DNA from: Synechococcales cyanobacterium PMM_0073
GTDB taxonomy: Bacteria; Cyanobacteriota; Cyanobacteriia; Elainellales; Elainellaceae
NCBI GenBank assembly: GCA_949127695.1
Contig: CASBQH010000046.1
Coordinates: 1 to 5,181, forward strand
Direction: 5' to 3'
DNA length: 5,181 nt
Part shown: one piece after another, positions 1 to 5,181 of the stretch
Position numbering within the stretch: position 1 is the stretch's first letter
Layout: every line of letters begins with the position of its first letter
Program-made: the position numbers and the translations under genes
The notes under the pieces: model-generated
What the model saw: only the letters and a program-made list of their open reading frames with translations
The model's database searches: none
Told to the model about the DNA's origin: nothing

Positions 1-491
1 AATAGCCCGGTCTGGATTGCCCGCAGAATTAGCTCCAGCGGCGCGTGAGTTGAGAAGCCGACATGCCGGACTTTGCCTTCAGCCACCGCCTGCTGTACTG
101 CCTGCATACAGCCGTTTGGATCTTCCACCCAGGCCAATTGGTCAGCGGTATTCAGCCCGTGCAGCGCCAAACCATCGAGGTAGTCTGTGCCCAAGCGTTC
201 CAGCGAGCGATCAATCGAACGCGCCATTGCTTCAGCGTCGGGCATCGGCGGCAGTTTGGTGGTGACGTAGAGCGCCTGACGTGCAAAACCTTGGGGCAGA
301 TCTCGCAGCGCCGCACCCAGATATTTCTCGCTGTTGCCGTAGCCCAGCGCCGTTTCCAAATGATTCACGCCCAGTTCCACCGCTCGCCGCACGGTCTCCA
401 CCGCCGTCGCTTCCGAGGCCAGATAGCGCATCGTGCCCAGCGACAGCACCGACAGATTCAGATTGGTTTTACCAAAGCGGCGATACTGCAT
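1..491 (-). CDS. Aldo/keto reductase, N-terminal part (truncated by window edge)
   Basis: The first 163 codons of an NADPH-dependent aldo/keto reductase-like oxidoreductase run from an ATG at 491 off the window start with no stop. The protein begins MQYRRFGKTNLNLSVLSLG, the usual first strand and loop of the TIM-barrel. The active-site positions can be followed: E46 and Y51 in NHLETALGYG, K79 in VTTKLPP and H111 in LALHG. Classical members have Asp where E46 sits; the Glu resembles the NHIETARGYG form I recall from the COG1453 branch, whose members often carry a C-terminal ferredoxin-like 4Fe-4S domain. That part would lie outside the window, so Fe-S content cannot be judged. The start lies 11 bp after the DUF151 stop with no clear Shine-Dalgarno, suggesting co-transcription and translational coupling. 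Substrate unknown. The family is secure; the subfamily is inferred. Confidence 0.9.
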   Translation of the reverse strand, partial: MQYRRFGKTNLNLSVLSLGTMRYLASEATAVETVRRAVELGVNHLETALGYGNSEKYLGAALRDLPQGFARQALYVTTKLPPMPDAEAMARSIDRSLERLGTDYLDGLALHGLNTADQLAWVEDPNGCMQAVQQAVAEGKVRHVGFSTHAPLELILRAIQTGL

Positions 492-502
492 TGAGATAGC
501 AA

Positions 503-1009
503 CTAGCTCTCGTCGCGCTTGCTGAAGCGTCCGCCCTGCTTGAAGTCGTCAGGGTTGAGCTTGGCCAAAAAGTCGCGGAAGGCTTGGCGCTCGGCTTCGT
601 CCGCGTCGCGATCCACGGGCATTGAGGCATCGGCCACTACTTCTTCCATTACCCAAATCGGGCTTTTGGTGCGGAGGGCAATCGCAATTGCGTCGCTGGG
701 GCGGGAGTCGATTTCTTTTTTCACCTCGCCCTGGCGCACGGTCATAATCGCGTAGAAGGTATTGTCTTGCAGCGAATGGATCACGATTCGCTCCAGCACC
801 ATGTCCCACTCTTCCAGCATGTTCGCCATCAGGTCATGCGTCAGCGGACGCGGCGGGGTCTGGTTTTCTAGGGCGCTGATGATAGCTCTGGCCTGATCCT
901 GGCCGATGTAGATTGGCAGCTGCCGCCGCTCGGAGGCATCTCTCAACAGTACGATGGGGTTGCGGGACTGCGCGTCCAGTGCAATTCCAGCGACTCGCAT
1001 TTCAATCAT
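503..1009 (-). CDS. DUF151 / bifunctional nuclease (BFN) family protein
   Basis: A 168-residue protein of the BFN/DUF151 family, full length for the single-domain form plus a short charged tail. Family landmarks are visible in order: LPIYIGQDQARAI (31-43), RPLTHDLMANML (54-65), the strand-rich middle with FYAIMTV (85-91), and the signature IDSRPSDAIAIALR (100-113). The last 40 residues (about 129-168) are acidic then basic and look poorly structured. Characterised relatives in plants show nuclease activity on DNA and RNA; in bacteria the role is mostly unassigned, so the biochemical function here is by family only. The ATG at 1009 is preferred over the in-frame ATG at 1000 because AGGG lies six bases upstream of the former. 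It is the first gene of a two-gene unit with the aldo/keto reductase. It has no signal peptide or membrane segment and is probably cytosolic. Confidence 0.93.
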   Translation of the reverse strand: MIEMRVAGIALDAQSRNPIVLLRDASERRQLPIYIGQDQARAIISALENQTPPRPLTHDLMANMLEEWDMVLERIVIHSLQDNTFYAIMTVRQGEVKKEIDSRPSDAIAIALRTKSPIWVMEEVVADASMPVDRDADEAERQAFRDFLAKLNPDDFKQGGRFSKRDES

Positions 1010-1013
1010 GGTT

Positions 1014-1021
1014 CAGCCCTA
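1014..1021 (-). promoter_or_regulatory. Ribosome binding site of the DUF151 gene
   Basis: On the minus strand TAGGG stands about six bases before the ATG at 1009. This spacing favours the first of two nearby in-frame ATG codons (1009 rather than 1000). Confidence 0.5.
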
Positions 1022-1147
1022 GAAACGGTGAGAAGAGTAGTGGGGTCGAAGGCGCAGCCCGGTGCGTCAAGGTTTGGGATTTACTGATACAGAGTAACAT
1101 TTTTGCCCTAATGATCAGCCAGTATGCAGCCCCGCTATTCAGCGCTG

Positions 1148-1178
1148 TGGCTAGATTATAGCCAATCAAACTAGCCAA
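1148..1178. repeat. TGGCTA/TAGCCA repeat cluster over the candidate -10 box
   Basis: TGGCTA (1148-1153) and TAGCCA (1159-1164) form a perfect 6-bp inverted repeat with a 5-bp spacer, and the TATAAT box lies in the spacer and right arm. A second direct copy of TAGCCAA occurs at 1172-1178, 13 bp from the copy at 1159-1165. The layout would suit a repressor or activator site, but the arms are short and chance cannot be excluded. Confidence 0.35.
1155..1160 (-). promoter_or_regulatory. Candidate -10 box (TATAAT) for the DUF151-aldo/keto reductase unit
   Basis: The minus strand reads exactly TATAAT here, in a non-coding region upstream of the DUF151 start. No good -35 box is present: the hexamer at 17 bp spacing is TCTAGT. 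The promoter would therefore be weak or activator-dependent. Transcription would begin near 1148. Confidence 0.4.
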
Positions 1179-1315
1179 CTAGACGTACTCTATATTCTCA
1201 CCATCTATTGGCCAAACAGGTCTGGAAAAAAGGTAAAGGTTTTTAACCACGAGCTAAAAATTTGTCTCAATTCGCAAAGCTTAGCTTACGACTCTTCTAG
1301 TTTATGCGCTCCGGC

Positions 1316-1909
1316 TCAGCGGCTCCAGCTCACGTAGGGCAATTTTGTCGCCGTCTCGCGGATCTGCGCCGCCTGCGCCACCAGCTGCCCGCAGGCATCC
1401 CAAGTGCCGCCCAAAAACATATTCCGTGCCCCCTCGCCCATGCTGATCGGAATGCTAGAGCCGCCAAACTGCACCTGCATAGCTTCCAGATCGAGCGTGA
1501 TCGCCTCAGCTGGGTTTGCCGCGATCCAGGCTTGCAGGCGTTGCAGATCAGCTGCCGCCGCCGTGACGCAAGGAACCCCCATCGCCACGCAGTTGCCAAA
1601 GAAGATCTCGGCAAAGCTCTCGCCTACCAGCGCCTTGATCCCCCATTTAGCAATGGCTTGGGGCGCATGTTCGCGGCTCGATCCACAGCCAAAGTTGCGG
1701 TTCACCACCAAAAGTTCCGCGCCCTGATACTGCGGCTGGTCAAAGGCGTGCTGGCCGCTGAGCTGGCTGCGGTCGTCAGCAAATACCTGCGCCCCCAGCC
1801 CATCAAACGTAACGCAGCGCAAAAACCGCGCCGGAATGATCCGGTCGGTGTCAATATCATTGCCCGTTAAAGGAACGGCGCGGCCCGATACAGTTTGAAC
1901 TTGACTCAC
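1316..1909 (-). CDS. leuD: 3-isopropylmalate dehydratase small subunit
   Basis: LeuD is the swivel-domain subunit of isopropylmalate isomerase, which converts 2-isopropylmalate to 3-isopropylmalate in leucine synthesis, working as a heterodimer with LeuC. At 197 residues it matches the bacterial long-form LeuD. Visible landmarks are [15 protein letters not shown] (16-30), the substrate-loop signature [12 protein letters not shown] (72-83), and [15 protein letters not shown] near 99-113. The start is a GTG at 1909, supported by a strong GGAGG at 1916-1920 six bases upstream; no better in-frame ATG exists. It is the last gene of the block that begins with leuC, 21 bp after the exonuclease-Nudix stop, and its ribosome site fills that gap. 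The separation from leuC by three other genes is the oddity; the protein itself looks intact. Confidence 0.97.
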   Translation of the reverse strand: MSQVQTVSGRAVPLTGNDIDTDRIIPARFLRCVTFDGLGAQVFADDRSQLSGQHAFDQPQYQGAELLVVNRNFGCGSSREHAPQAIAKWGIKALVGESFAEIFFGNCVAMGVPCVTAAAADLQRLQAWIAANPAEAITLDLEAMQVQFGGSSIPISMGEGARNMFLGGTWDACGQLVAQAAQIRETATKLPYVSWSR

Positions 1910-1915
1910 GAGAAT

Positions 1916-1920
1916 CCTCC
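1916..1920 (-). promoter_or_regulatory. Strong ribosome binding site of leuD (GGAGG)
   Basis: The minus strand reads GGAGG followed by ATTCTC and then the GTG start codon. This near-ideal site decides the GTG start. It gives leuD its own efficient initiation despite lying last in the gene cluster. Confidence 0.8.
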
Positions 1921-1930
1921 AGGTAAAAAA

Positions 1931-2941
1931 TTAAACAAACTCGCCCGCTTCAAGTGAGCGAAACTGACCCGTTTCGAGCGCCAGCCTTGCCTGCCTCACC
2001 CGATGGATGCCTCTGGGCAGCAAAAGCTGCGCGGCAGTCTCTAGATCGACAAACCGATAGCTCAGCAGTTCGTTGTCGGTCGGCAGGGTAATTTTGGCAA
2101 TTTGCTCTGCCGCCAGAACGCCGCCCCAATAGACAAACTGAAGGCTTTCGCGGTGGCTCTCATCCGATGGTCGGTGGTCGAGACAGAGCAGCTTGTCGAT
2201 CGGCAGACTCAGCCCCAGCTCTTCTTGTACTTCGCGCCGACAGCCCGCTAGCGGCGACTCCTGCGCCTCGACCATGCCGCCGGGAAGCAGCCAGTTGGGG
2301 CGATAGCTGGGCTGTACCAGCAGCACTTCACCTGCGTCATTTAAAATCAGCGCCGCAGCCGCCACCAGCTTGCGCTTGGCTTCTCGGTGATGCTCGGCCA
2401 GCATATTGCCAAACAGCGCCCCATGCTCTTTGGCATCGTCTAGCGCCACATGGGTATGCGGCAGGTCGGGGTCAAACCAGCGGTGCGGCATCTGGCCTTT
2501 GGTGCTGTCGCGGTAGGGGGTTCGCAGCATTGCCATCGCGTAGGTTTTGAGATCGAGGCCACCATGCGAGAAAGGACTTTCGCCCGTGAACCGGATCAAG
2601 TACCAGTAGACAAACATGAAGTCGAAGGTGGCGGGATAGGCGACGAATACAGGCTTTCCGGGCAGGGCTTTTAGCCAGTCGAGGTAGCGACGCATGGCCT
2701 GTTCGGGCGGCTCCAAATCGGTGTGACAAGCGGCCCAAGCTTCGGGCTGAGTCTCCCACCAGCGCATGGTGTCGGGGTGGGTGCTGGCTTCGGGCAGAGT
2801 TTCGAGATTGGCGGAGAAAGTAGCGATCAGCGTTTTGTCGCTCAGATAGGCGGCTGAGCCAAAGCTGAGCATGGAATAGAGGCCGGGGATTGGCCCATCG
2901 GCTTCAATGTCGGTACTGACGTAGATTTCGGGTGGAGCCAT
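1931..2941 (-). CDS. Fused DEDDh 3'-5' exonuclease-like domain and Nudix hydrolase
   Basis: A 336-residue two-domain protein in one uninterrupted frame. Residues about 5-185 form a DEDDh exonuclease-like domain: D11 and E13 in STDIEADG (motif I), D107 in [10 protein letters not shown] (motif II), and H164 with D168 in [11 protein letters not shown] (motif III), so all five metal and catalytic positions appear present. Residues about 191-330 are a Nudix hydrolase. The Nudix box fits G-x5-E-x7-REU-x-EE-x-G-U without a mismatch at 222-244 (G222, E228, R236-E237, E240-E241, G243). The joint near 183-191 (EHHREAKRK) is short and charged. The family suggests exonuclease activity on RNA or DNA plus hydrolysis of a nucleoside diphosphate-linked compound; substrates are not predictable. 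The ATG at 2941 lies 5 bp after the Doc stop with no clear Shine-Dalgarno, suggesting translational coupling. Confidence 0.9.
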   Translation of the reverse strand: MAPPEIYVSTDIEADGPIPGLYSMLSFGSAAYLSDKTLIATFSANLETLPEASTHPDTMRWWETQPEAWAACHTDLEPPEQAMRRYLDWLKALPGKPVFVAYPATFDFMFVYWYLIRFTGESPFSHGGLDLKTYAMAMLRTPYRDSTKGQMPHRWFDPDLPHTHVALDDAKEHGALFGNMLAEHHREAKRKLVAAAALILNDAGEVLLVQPSYRPNWLLPGGMVEAQESPLAGCRREVQEELGLSLPIDKLLCLDHRPSDESHRESLQFVYWGGVLAAEQIAKITLPTDNELLSYRFVDLETAAQLLLPRGIHRVRQARLALETGQFRSLEAGEFV

Positions 2942-2946
2942 CGTGG

Positions 2947-3348
2947 TTAATTAGGGGGACTATTGGCAATGACAGTCGCCAAAAACTGGCTGAGTGCCTG
3001 CTTATCTAGACTGCCTGCCGCCACCTGTAGCACCATCTTGGCGGCTTGCTCGTTAGTTAAATTGATGGAGTAGCCATTCAGCCGCAAGAAGGCATCCATT
3101 GCGGCAAAGGCGGTGCGCTTGTTGCCATCAATAAACGGATGGTTGAGCGCCAAATGATAGAGATAGGCAGCGGCTTGTTCAGGGAGCGTCGGGTGCAGAT
3201 ATTCGCCGCCAAAGGTTGCTTCAGGCTGAGCTAGAGCAGATTCCAGCAAGCCCTGATCGCGGATGCCGGAACTGCCACCAAAACTCTCAATTTGGTCAAC
3301 ATGGATCTCAAGCACCAGTGCTAATTCTAAGAATCTAGGAGTTTGCAA
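2947..3348 (-). CDS. doc: Doc-type (Fic fold) toxin of a type II toxin-antitoxin pair
   Basis: A death-on-curing protein of about 133 residues, close to the 126 of phage P1 Doc. With the TTG at 3348 as start it reads [17 protein letters not shown], then [19 protein letters not shown] (24-42), [10 protein letters not shown] (46-55) and the Fic motif [11 protein letters not shown] (70-80; H70, F72, D74, N76, K77, R78). The NKR ending, instead of GNGR, is typical of Doc kinases, which in the P1 case phosphorylate EF-Tu and stop translation. No ATG lies near the family's usual start. An in-frame GTG at 3468 and an ATG at 3405 would add 40 and 19 residues unlike Doc and overlap most or much of the upstream gene, so TTG is chosen. 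It overlaps the antitoxin by 14 bp. Fold is secure, exact start moderate, EF-Tu as target inferred. Confidence 0.88.
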   Translation of the reverse strand: MQTPRFLELALVLEIHVDQIESFGGSSGIRDQGLLESALAQPEATFGGEYLHPTLPEQAAAYLYHLALNHPFIDGNKRTAFAAMDAFLRLNGYSINLTNEQAAKMVLQVAAGSLDKQALSQFLATVIANSPPN

Positions 3349-3565
3349 GGCGACGATAAACCTCTGCGCGTTCTTGTTTGGATGCCAGATAAGCAGCCCA
3401 GCCATCACTTTGGCGAACTGATTTTGATGCTTCAGATCGGTCGGCTTCAGACGGATCTTGCAGCGCACGAGCCACCTTCAGCACCTCCAGCAATAGCGGC
3501 TGCGGCAACTGTTCTAGCTCCTGCATGATCTGTTCTTTGGTCAGGCTGACTTCGGTTTGCGTCAT
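3335..3565 (-). CDS. Probable antitoxin partner of Doc (non-Phd, small helical protein)
   Basis: A 76-residue protein directly upstream of, and overlapping, the Doc gene, the normal place of a type II antitoxin. It is not a recognisable Phd: there is no MxxVNxxEA-like start. Residues about 8-37 are helical and leucine-rich (EQIMQELEQLPQPLLLEVLK), recalling the DUF2281/VapB-like small proteins common in cyanobacteria. A polar, probably flexible middle (38-54) is followed by [23 protein letters not shown] (54-76), which may be the toxin-binding end. The ATG at 3565 is supported by TAGGAG seven bases upstream. It begins 40 bp after the leuC stop. The antitoxin role is inferred from position, size and shape, not from a diagnostic motif. 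Confidence 0.75.
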   Translation of the reverse strand: MTQTEVSLTKEQIMQELEQLPQPLLLEVLKVARALQDPSEADRSEASKSVRQSDGWAAYLASKQERAEVYRRLANS

Positions 3566-3572
3566 GGATTGA

Positions 3573-3578
3573 CTCCTA
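3573..3578 (-). promoter_or_regulatory. Ribosome binding site of the antitoxin gene
   Basis: The minus strand reads TAGGAG about seven bases before the ATG at 3565. This is clearly better than anything in front of Doc and would favour making more antitoxin than toxin. Confidence 0.6.
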
Positions 3579-3580
3579 GT

Positions 3581-3606
3581 AATTCGCTGACTTGCAATTC
3601 GCTAAC
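3581..3606. repeat. 11-bp tandem-like direct repeat between leuC and the antitoxin gene
   Basis: AATTCGCTGAC (3581-3591) and AATTCGCTAAC (3596-3606) match at 10 of 11 positions with a 15-bp period. They fill most of the 40-bp gap and the distal copy touches the leuC stop codon. They could be an operator for autoregulation of the toxin-antitoxin pair or a small local duplication. Confidence 0.5.
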
Positions 3607-5009
3607 TACAGCATCGCTCGCACATCAGTCACAGTGCCAGTCACGGCAGCAGCAGCCACCATTGCCGGACTCATCAGCAGCGTCCGGCCAGAGGAAGAAC
3701 CCTGCCGCCCTTTGAAGTTGCGATTCGACGACGAGGCGCTAATTTGCCGCCCTTGCAGCTTGTCAGGATTCATCGCCAGACACATCGAGCAGCCCGCCTC
3801 GCGCCATTCAAAGCCTGCCGCCTCAAAGATTTTGTCGAGTCCTTCAGCTTCGGCCTGCTGCTTCACCCGCTCAGAACCGGGCACTACAAAGGCTTTGATG
3901 CCTGCCACCACATGCCGCCCCTGCGCCACTTTCGCCGCCTCGCGCAGATCGCTGATTCGTCCGTTGGTGCAGCTGCCGATAAAGCAAACGTCGATTTTGG
4001 TGCCCTGAATCGGCTGTCCGGGAGCCAGATCCATATATTTGTAGGCTTCGCCTGCTAGCTCGCGATCTTCGGCAGTGAGGCTGTCGGGCGTGGGCACGGC
4101 TTCGGTGACGGCAATCCCCTGACCGGGCGTGATCCCCCAAGTCACCGTCGGCGCAATTTCGGCAGCGTCGAAGACGACTACATCGTCATATTCAGCATCT
4201 GCGTCGCTGCGAAGGCTCTGCCACCAGGCTACGGCCTGCTCCCATTCGGCCTCTTTGGGCGCAAAGTCACGGCCTTTGAGATAGTCGAATGTCACCTGAT
4301 CGGGGTTGATGTAGCCGCAGCGCGCCCCGCCTTCGATTGCCATATTGCAGACCGTCATGCGGGCTTCCATACTCATCCGCTCGAAAGTGCTGCCTGCGAA
4401 TTCGTAGGCATAGCCGACGCCGCCCGTCACGCCCAGCTTGCGGATGATATGTAGCACCACGTCTTTGGCGTAGACTCCCGGCAGCAGGTTGCCGTTTACC
4501 TCAACTCGCCGCACCTTCAGCTTCGAGAGCGCCAGCGTCTGGGAGGCCAGCACGTCGCGGACTTGGCTGGTGCCAATCCCGAAGGCAATCGCGCCGAATG
4601 CGCCATGTGTAGAAGTATGGCTGTCGCCGCAGGCAATCGTCATGCCGGGTTGGGTCAGCCCTTGCTCTGGCGCAATCACATGCACCACACCCTGATTGCC
4701 AGAGCCAATGTCGTGAAAGGTGATGCCGTTGGTTTGGGTGTTTTGCTCAATCGCCTGCATCATCTCTTCGGCCATCGCATCAGCAAACGGACGCGCCTGA
4801 TTTTCGGTCGGGACAATGTGATCGACGGTGGCCACGGTGCGCTCTGGAAACATCACCGTCAGGCCGCGTTCGCGCAGCATGGCAAAGGCTTGCGGGCTGG
4901 TGACTTCGTGAATTAAATGCAGGCCAATAAACAGCTGCGTCTGGCCAGAAGGCAGTCTGCCGACCGTATGCAAGTCCCAAACTTTGTCAAACAATGTGCC
5001 TTTGCTCAT
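3606..5009 (-). CDS. leuC: 3-isopropylmalate dehydratase large subunit
   Basis: LeuC is the aconitase-type catalytic subunit of isopropylmalate isomerase, pairing with LeuD for the 2- to 3-isopropylmalate step of leucine synthesis. From the ATG at 5009 it is 467 residues, the normal length. It starts [14 protein letters not shown] and shows DHIVPT (63-68), [21 protein letters not shown] (128-148), and the three cluster-ligating cysteines C347 (GSCTNGR), C407 and C410 ([12 protein letters not shown]), followed by [12 protein letters not shown] (426-437). All expected [4Fe-4S] ligands are present and the protein looks functional. An upstream in-frame TTG at 5027 would add six residues unlike the family and is rejected. 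It is the first gene of the likely operon; the next gene begins 40 bp downstream. Confidence 0.97.
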   Translation of the reverse strand: MSKGTLFDKVWDLHTVGRLPSGQTQLFIGLHLIHEVTSPQAFAMLRERGLTVMFPERTVATVDHIVPTENQARPFADAMAEEMMQAIEQNTQTNGITFHDIGSGNQGVVHVIAPEQGLTQPGMTIACGDSHTSTHGAFGAIAFGIGTSQVRDVLASQTLALSKLKVRRVEVNGNLLPGVYAKDVVLHIIRKLGVTGGVGYAYEFAGSTFERMSMEARMTVCNMAIEGGARCGYINPDQVTFDYLKGRDFAPKEAEWEQAVAWWQSLRSDADAEYDDVVVFDAAEIAPTVTWGITPGQGIAVTEAVPTPDSLTAEDRELAGEAYKYMDLAPGQPIQGTKIDVCFIGSCTNGRISDLREAAKVAQGRHVVAGIKAFVVPGSERVKQQAEAEGLDKIFEAAGFEWREAGCSMCLAMNPDKLQGRQISASSSNRNFKGRQGSSSGRTLLMSPAMVAAAAVTGTVTDVRAML

Positions 5010-5181
5010 GATGCGCTCAACTCTCAAATGAATAGGTTTGGCTTGATCGATTTTGTCAATCCGCCACAGGCTCTAATTTTATCGGTAAAGCGATTGCCCT
5101 GCATTGGCGGCTGATCTCAGCGTAGAAGCAGCCGAATCGAATGTCCAATATATTTTTAGGCATGAATTAAGACTTTTAGAG
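5010..5181 (-). promoter_or_regulatory. Upstream region of leuC with weak promoter-like motifs
   Basis: This region must hold the start of leuC transcription unless the operon extends beyond the window. On the minus strand a perfect TTGACA lies at 5059-5054, but the sequence 16-18 bp downstream has no good -10 box. TATATT (5152-5147) and TAAAAT (5081-5076) are possible -10 boxes without convincing -35 partners. No run of leucine codons or attenuator hairpin was seen. No classical riboswitch was recognised. No exact promoter is claimed. Confidence 0.3.

Larger units (their letters stand above)
1010..1315. other. Gene-free spacer between leuD and the DUF151 gene
   Basis: This 306 bp stretch holds no convincing coding sequence on either strand. 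Its half nearest leuD (about 1195-1300) is AT-rich, with A/T runs at 1225-1231, 1240-1245 and 1256-1263. It contains short inverted repeats such as AAGCT-T-AGCTT (about 1277-1287), but no strong GC-rich hairpin followed by a T-run that would mark an intrinsic terminator for leuD. The middle part has a perfect minus-strand TATAAT at 1160-1155 inside an inverted repeat, the best promoter candidate. The part nearest the DUF151 gene would be a 5' leader of about 140 nt if that promoter is used. No tRNA or other structured RNA was recognised. Confidence 0.7.

Noticed and set aside
63..494. 143-codon plus-strand frame opposite the aldo/keto reductase
   Set aside because: It lies wholly antisense to a gene with clear family motifs; its product is rich in Arg, His and Gln and resembles no family, as expected from an antisense frame in GC-rich DNA.
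1225..1290. Intrinsic terminator after leuD
   Set aside because: Short inverted repeats (GGTT/AACC, AAGCT/AGCTT, AGCTAA/TTAGCT) occur, but stems are short and AT-rich and none is directly followed on the minus strand by a clear T-run.
1304..1870. 188-codon plus-strand frame antisense to leuD
   Set aside because: Overlaps nearly all of an intact leuD; composition is Arg/Ala-rich with no motif, and there is no ribosome site.
2167..2550. Plus-strand frames opposite the exonuclease-Nudix gene
   Set aside because: Shadow frames of a real minus-strand gene with intact active-site motifs; low-complexity Ala/Arg/Pro composition.
3326..3336. Perfect short palindrome ATTCTAAGAAT near the start of doc
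   Set aside because: Five-base arms inside coding sequence for conserved Doc residues; expected by chance.
2947..3468. Longer Doc reading frame starting at GTG 3468 (173 residues)
   Set aside because: The extra 40 residues match no Doc N-terminus and are the out-of-frame reading of the antitoxin gene.
3606..5027. leuC start at TTG 5027
   Set aside because: Adds six residues before the family-typical [12 protein letters not shown]; the ATG at 5009 gives the standard 467-residue length and the usual cysteine numbering.
5061..5110. Inverted repeat CCGCCA ... TGGCGG upstream of leuC
   Set aside because: Six-base arms 38 bp apart, no supporting structure; likely chance.
1..5181. tRNA, rRNA, CRISPR array, insertion sequence or transposase flanking the leuC-leuD insert
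   Set aside because: No cloverleaf, repeat-spacer pattern, transposase fragment or matching terminal repeats were seen, so no mobile element is claimed as the vehicle of the insertion.

Overview
This window looks like a chromosomal segment of a cyanobacterium of moderately high GC (mid-50s percent by eye). The lineage call rests on three proteins that resemble cyanobacterial families: an aldo/keto reductase with a MQYRRFGKTNL start, a DUF151 bifunctional-nuclease-like protein, and a Doc toxin preceded by a short non-Phd antitoxin. A filamentous, Leptolyngbya-like cyanobacterium is my guess, not a demonstrated fact. The cyanobacterial 8-mer GCGATCGC (HIP1) does not occur in the window.

All supported genes lie on the minus strand, so the transcriptional order runs from high to low coordinates. 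A likely operon occupies 5009 to 1316: leuC, a small antitoxin-like gene, a Doc (death-on-curing) toxin gene, a DEDDh exonuclease fused to a Nudix hydrolase, and leuD. The gaps are 40 bp, a 14 bp overlap, 5 bp and 21 bp. LeuC and LeuD are the two subunits of isopropylmalate isomerase in leucine synthesis. Here they are separated by about 1.7 kb holding a toxin-antitoxin pair and an unusual two-domain nucleotide/RNA enzyme. This is the most interesting feature of the window.

A gene-free spacer of about 306 bp (1010-1315) follows leuD. It contains a perfect minus-strand TATAAT inside a small inverted repeat, a plausible promoter for the next unit. That unit is a DUF151 protein (1009 to 503) followed after 11 bp by an aldo/keto reductase (491 to beyond position 1), which is cut off by the window edge. 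The region upstream of leuC (5010-5181) contains only weak promoter-like motifs.

LeuC and LeuD act together: aconitase-type Fe-S catalytic subunit plus swivel subunit. Doc and its upstream partner are inferred to form a type II toxin-antitoxin module. The exonuclease-Nudix protein follows Doc so closely that the two are probably co-translated, but no functional link is proven by the sequence.
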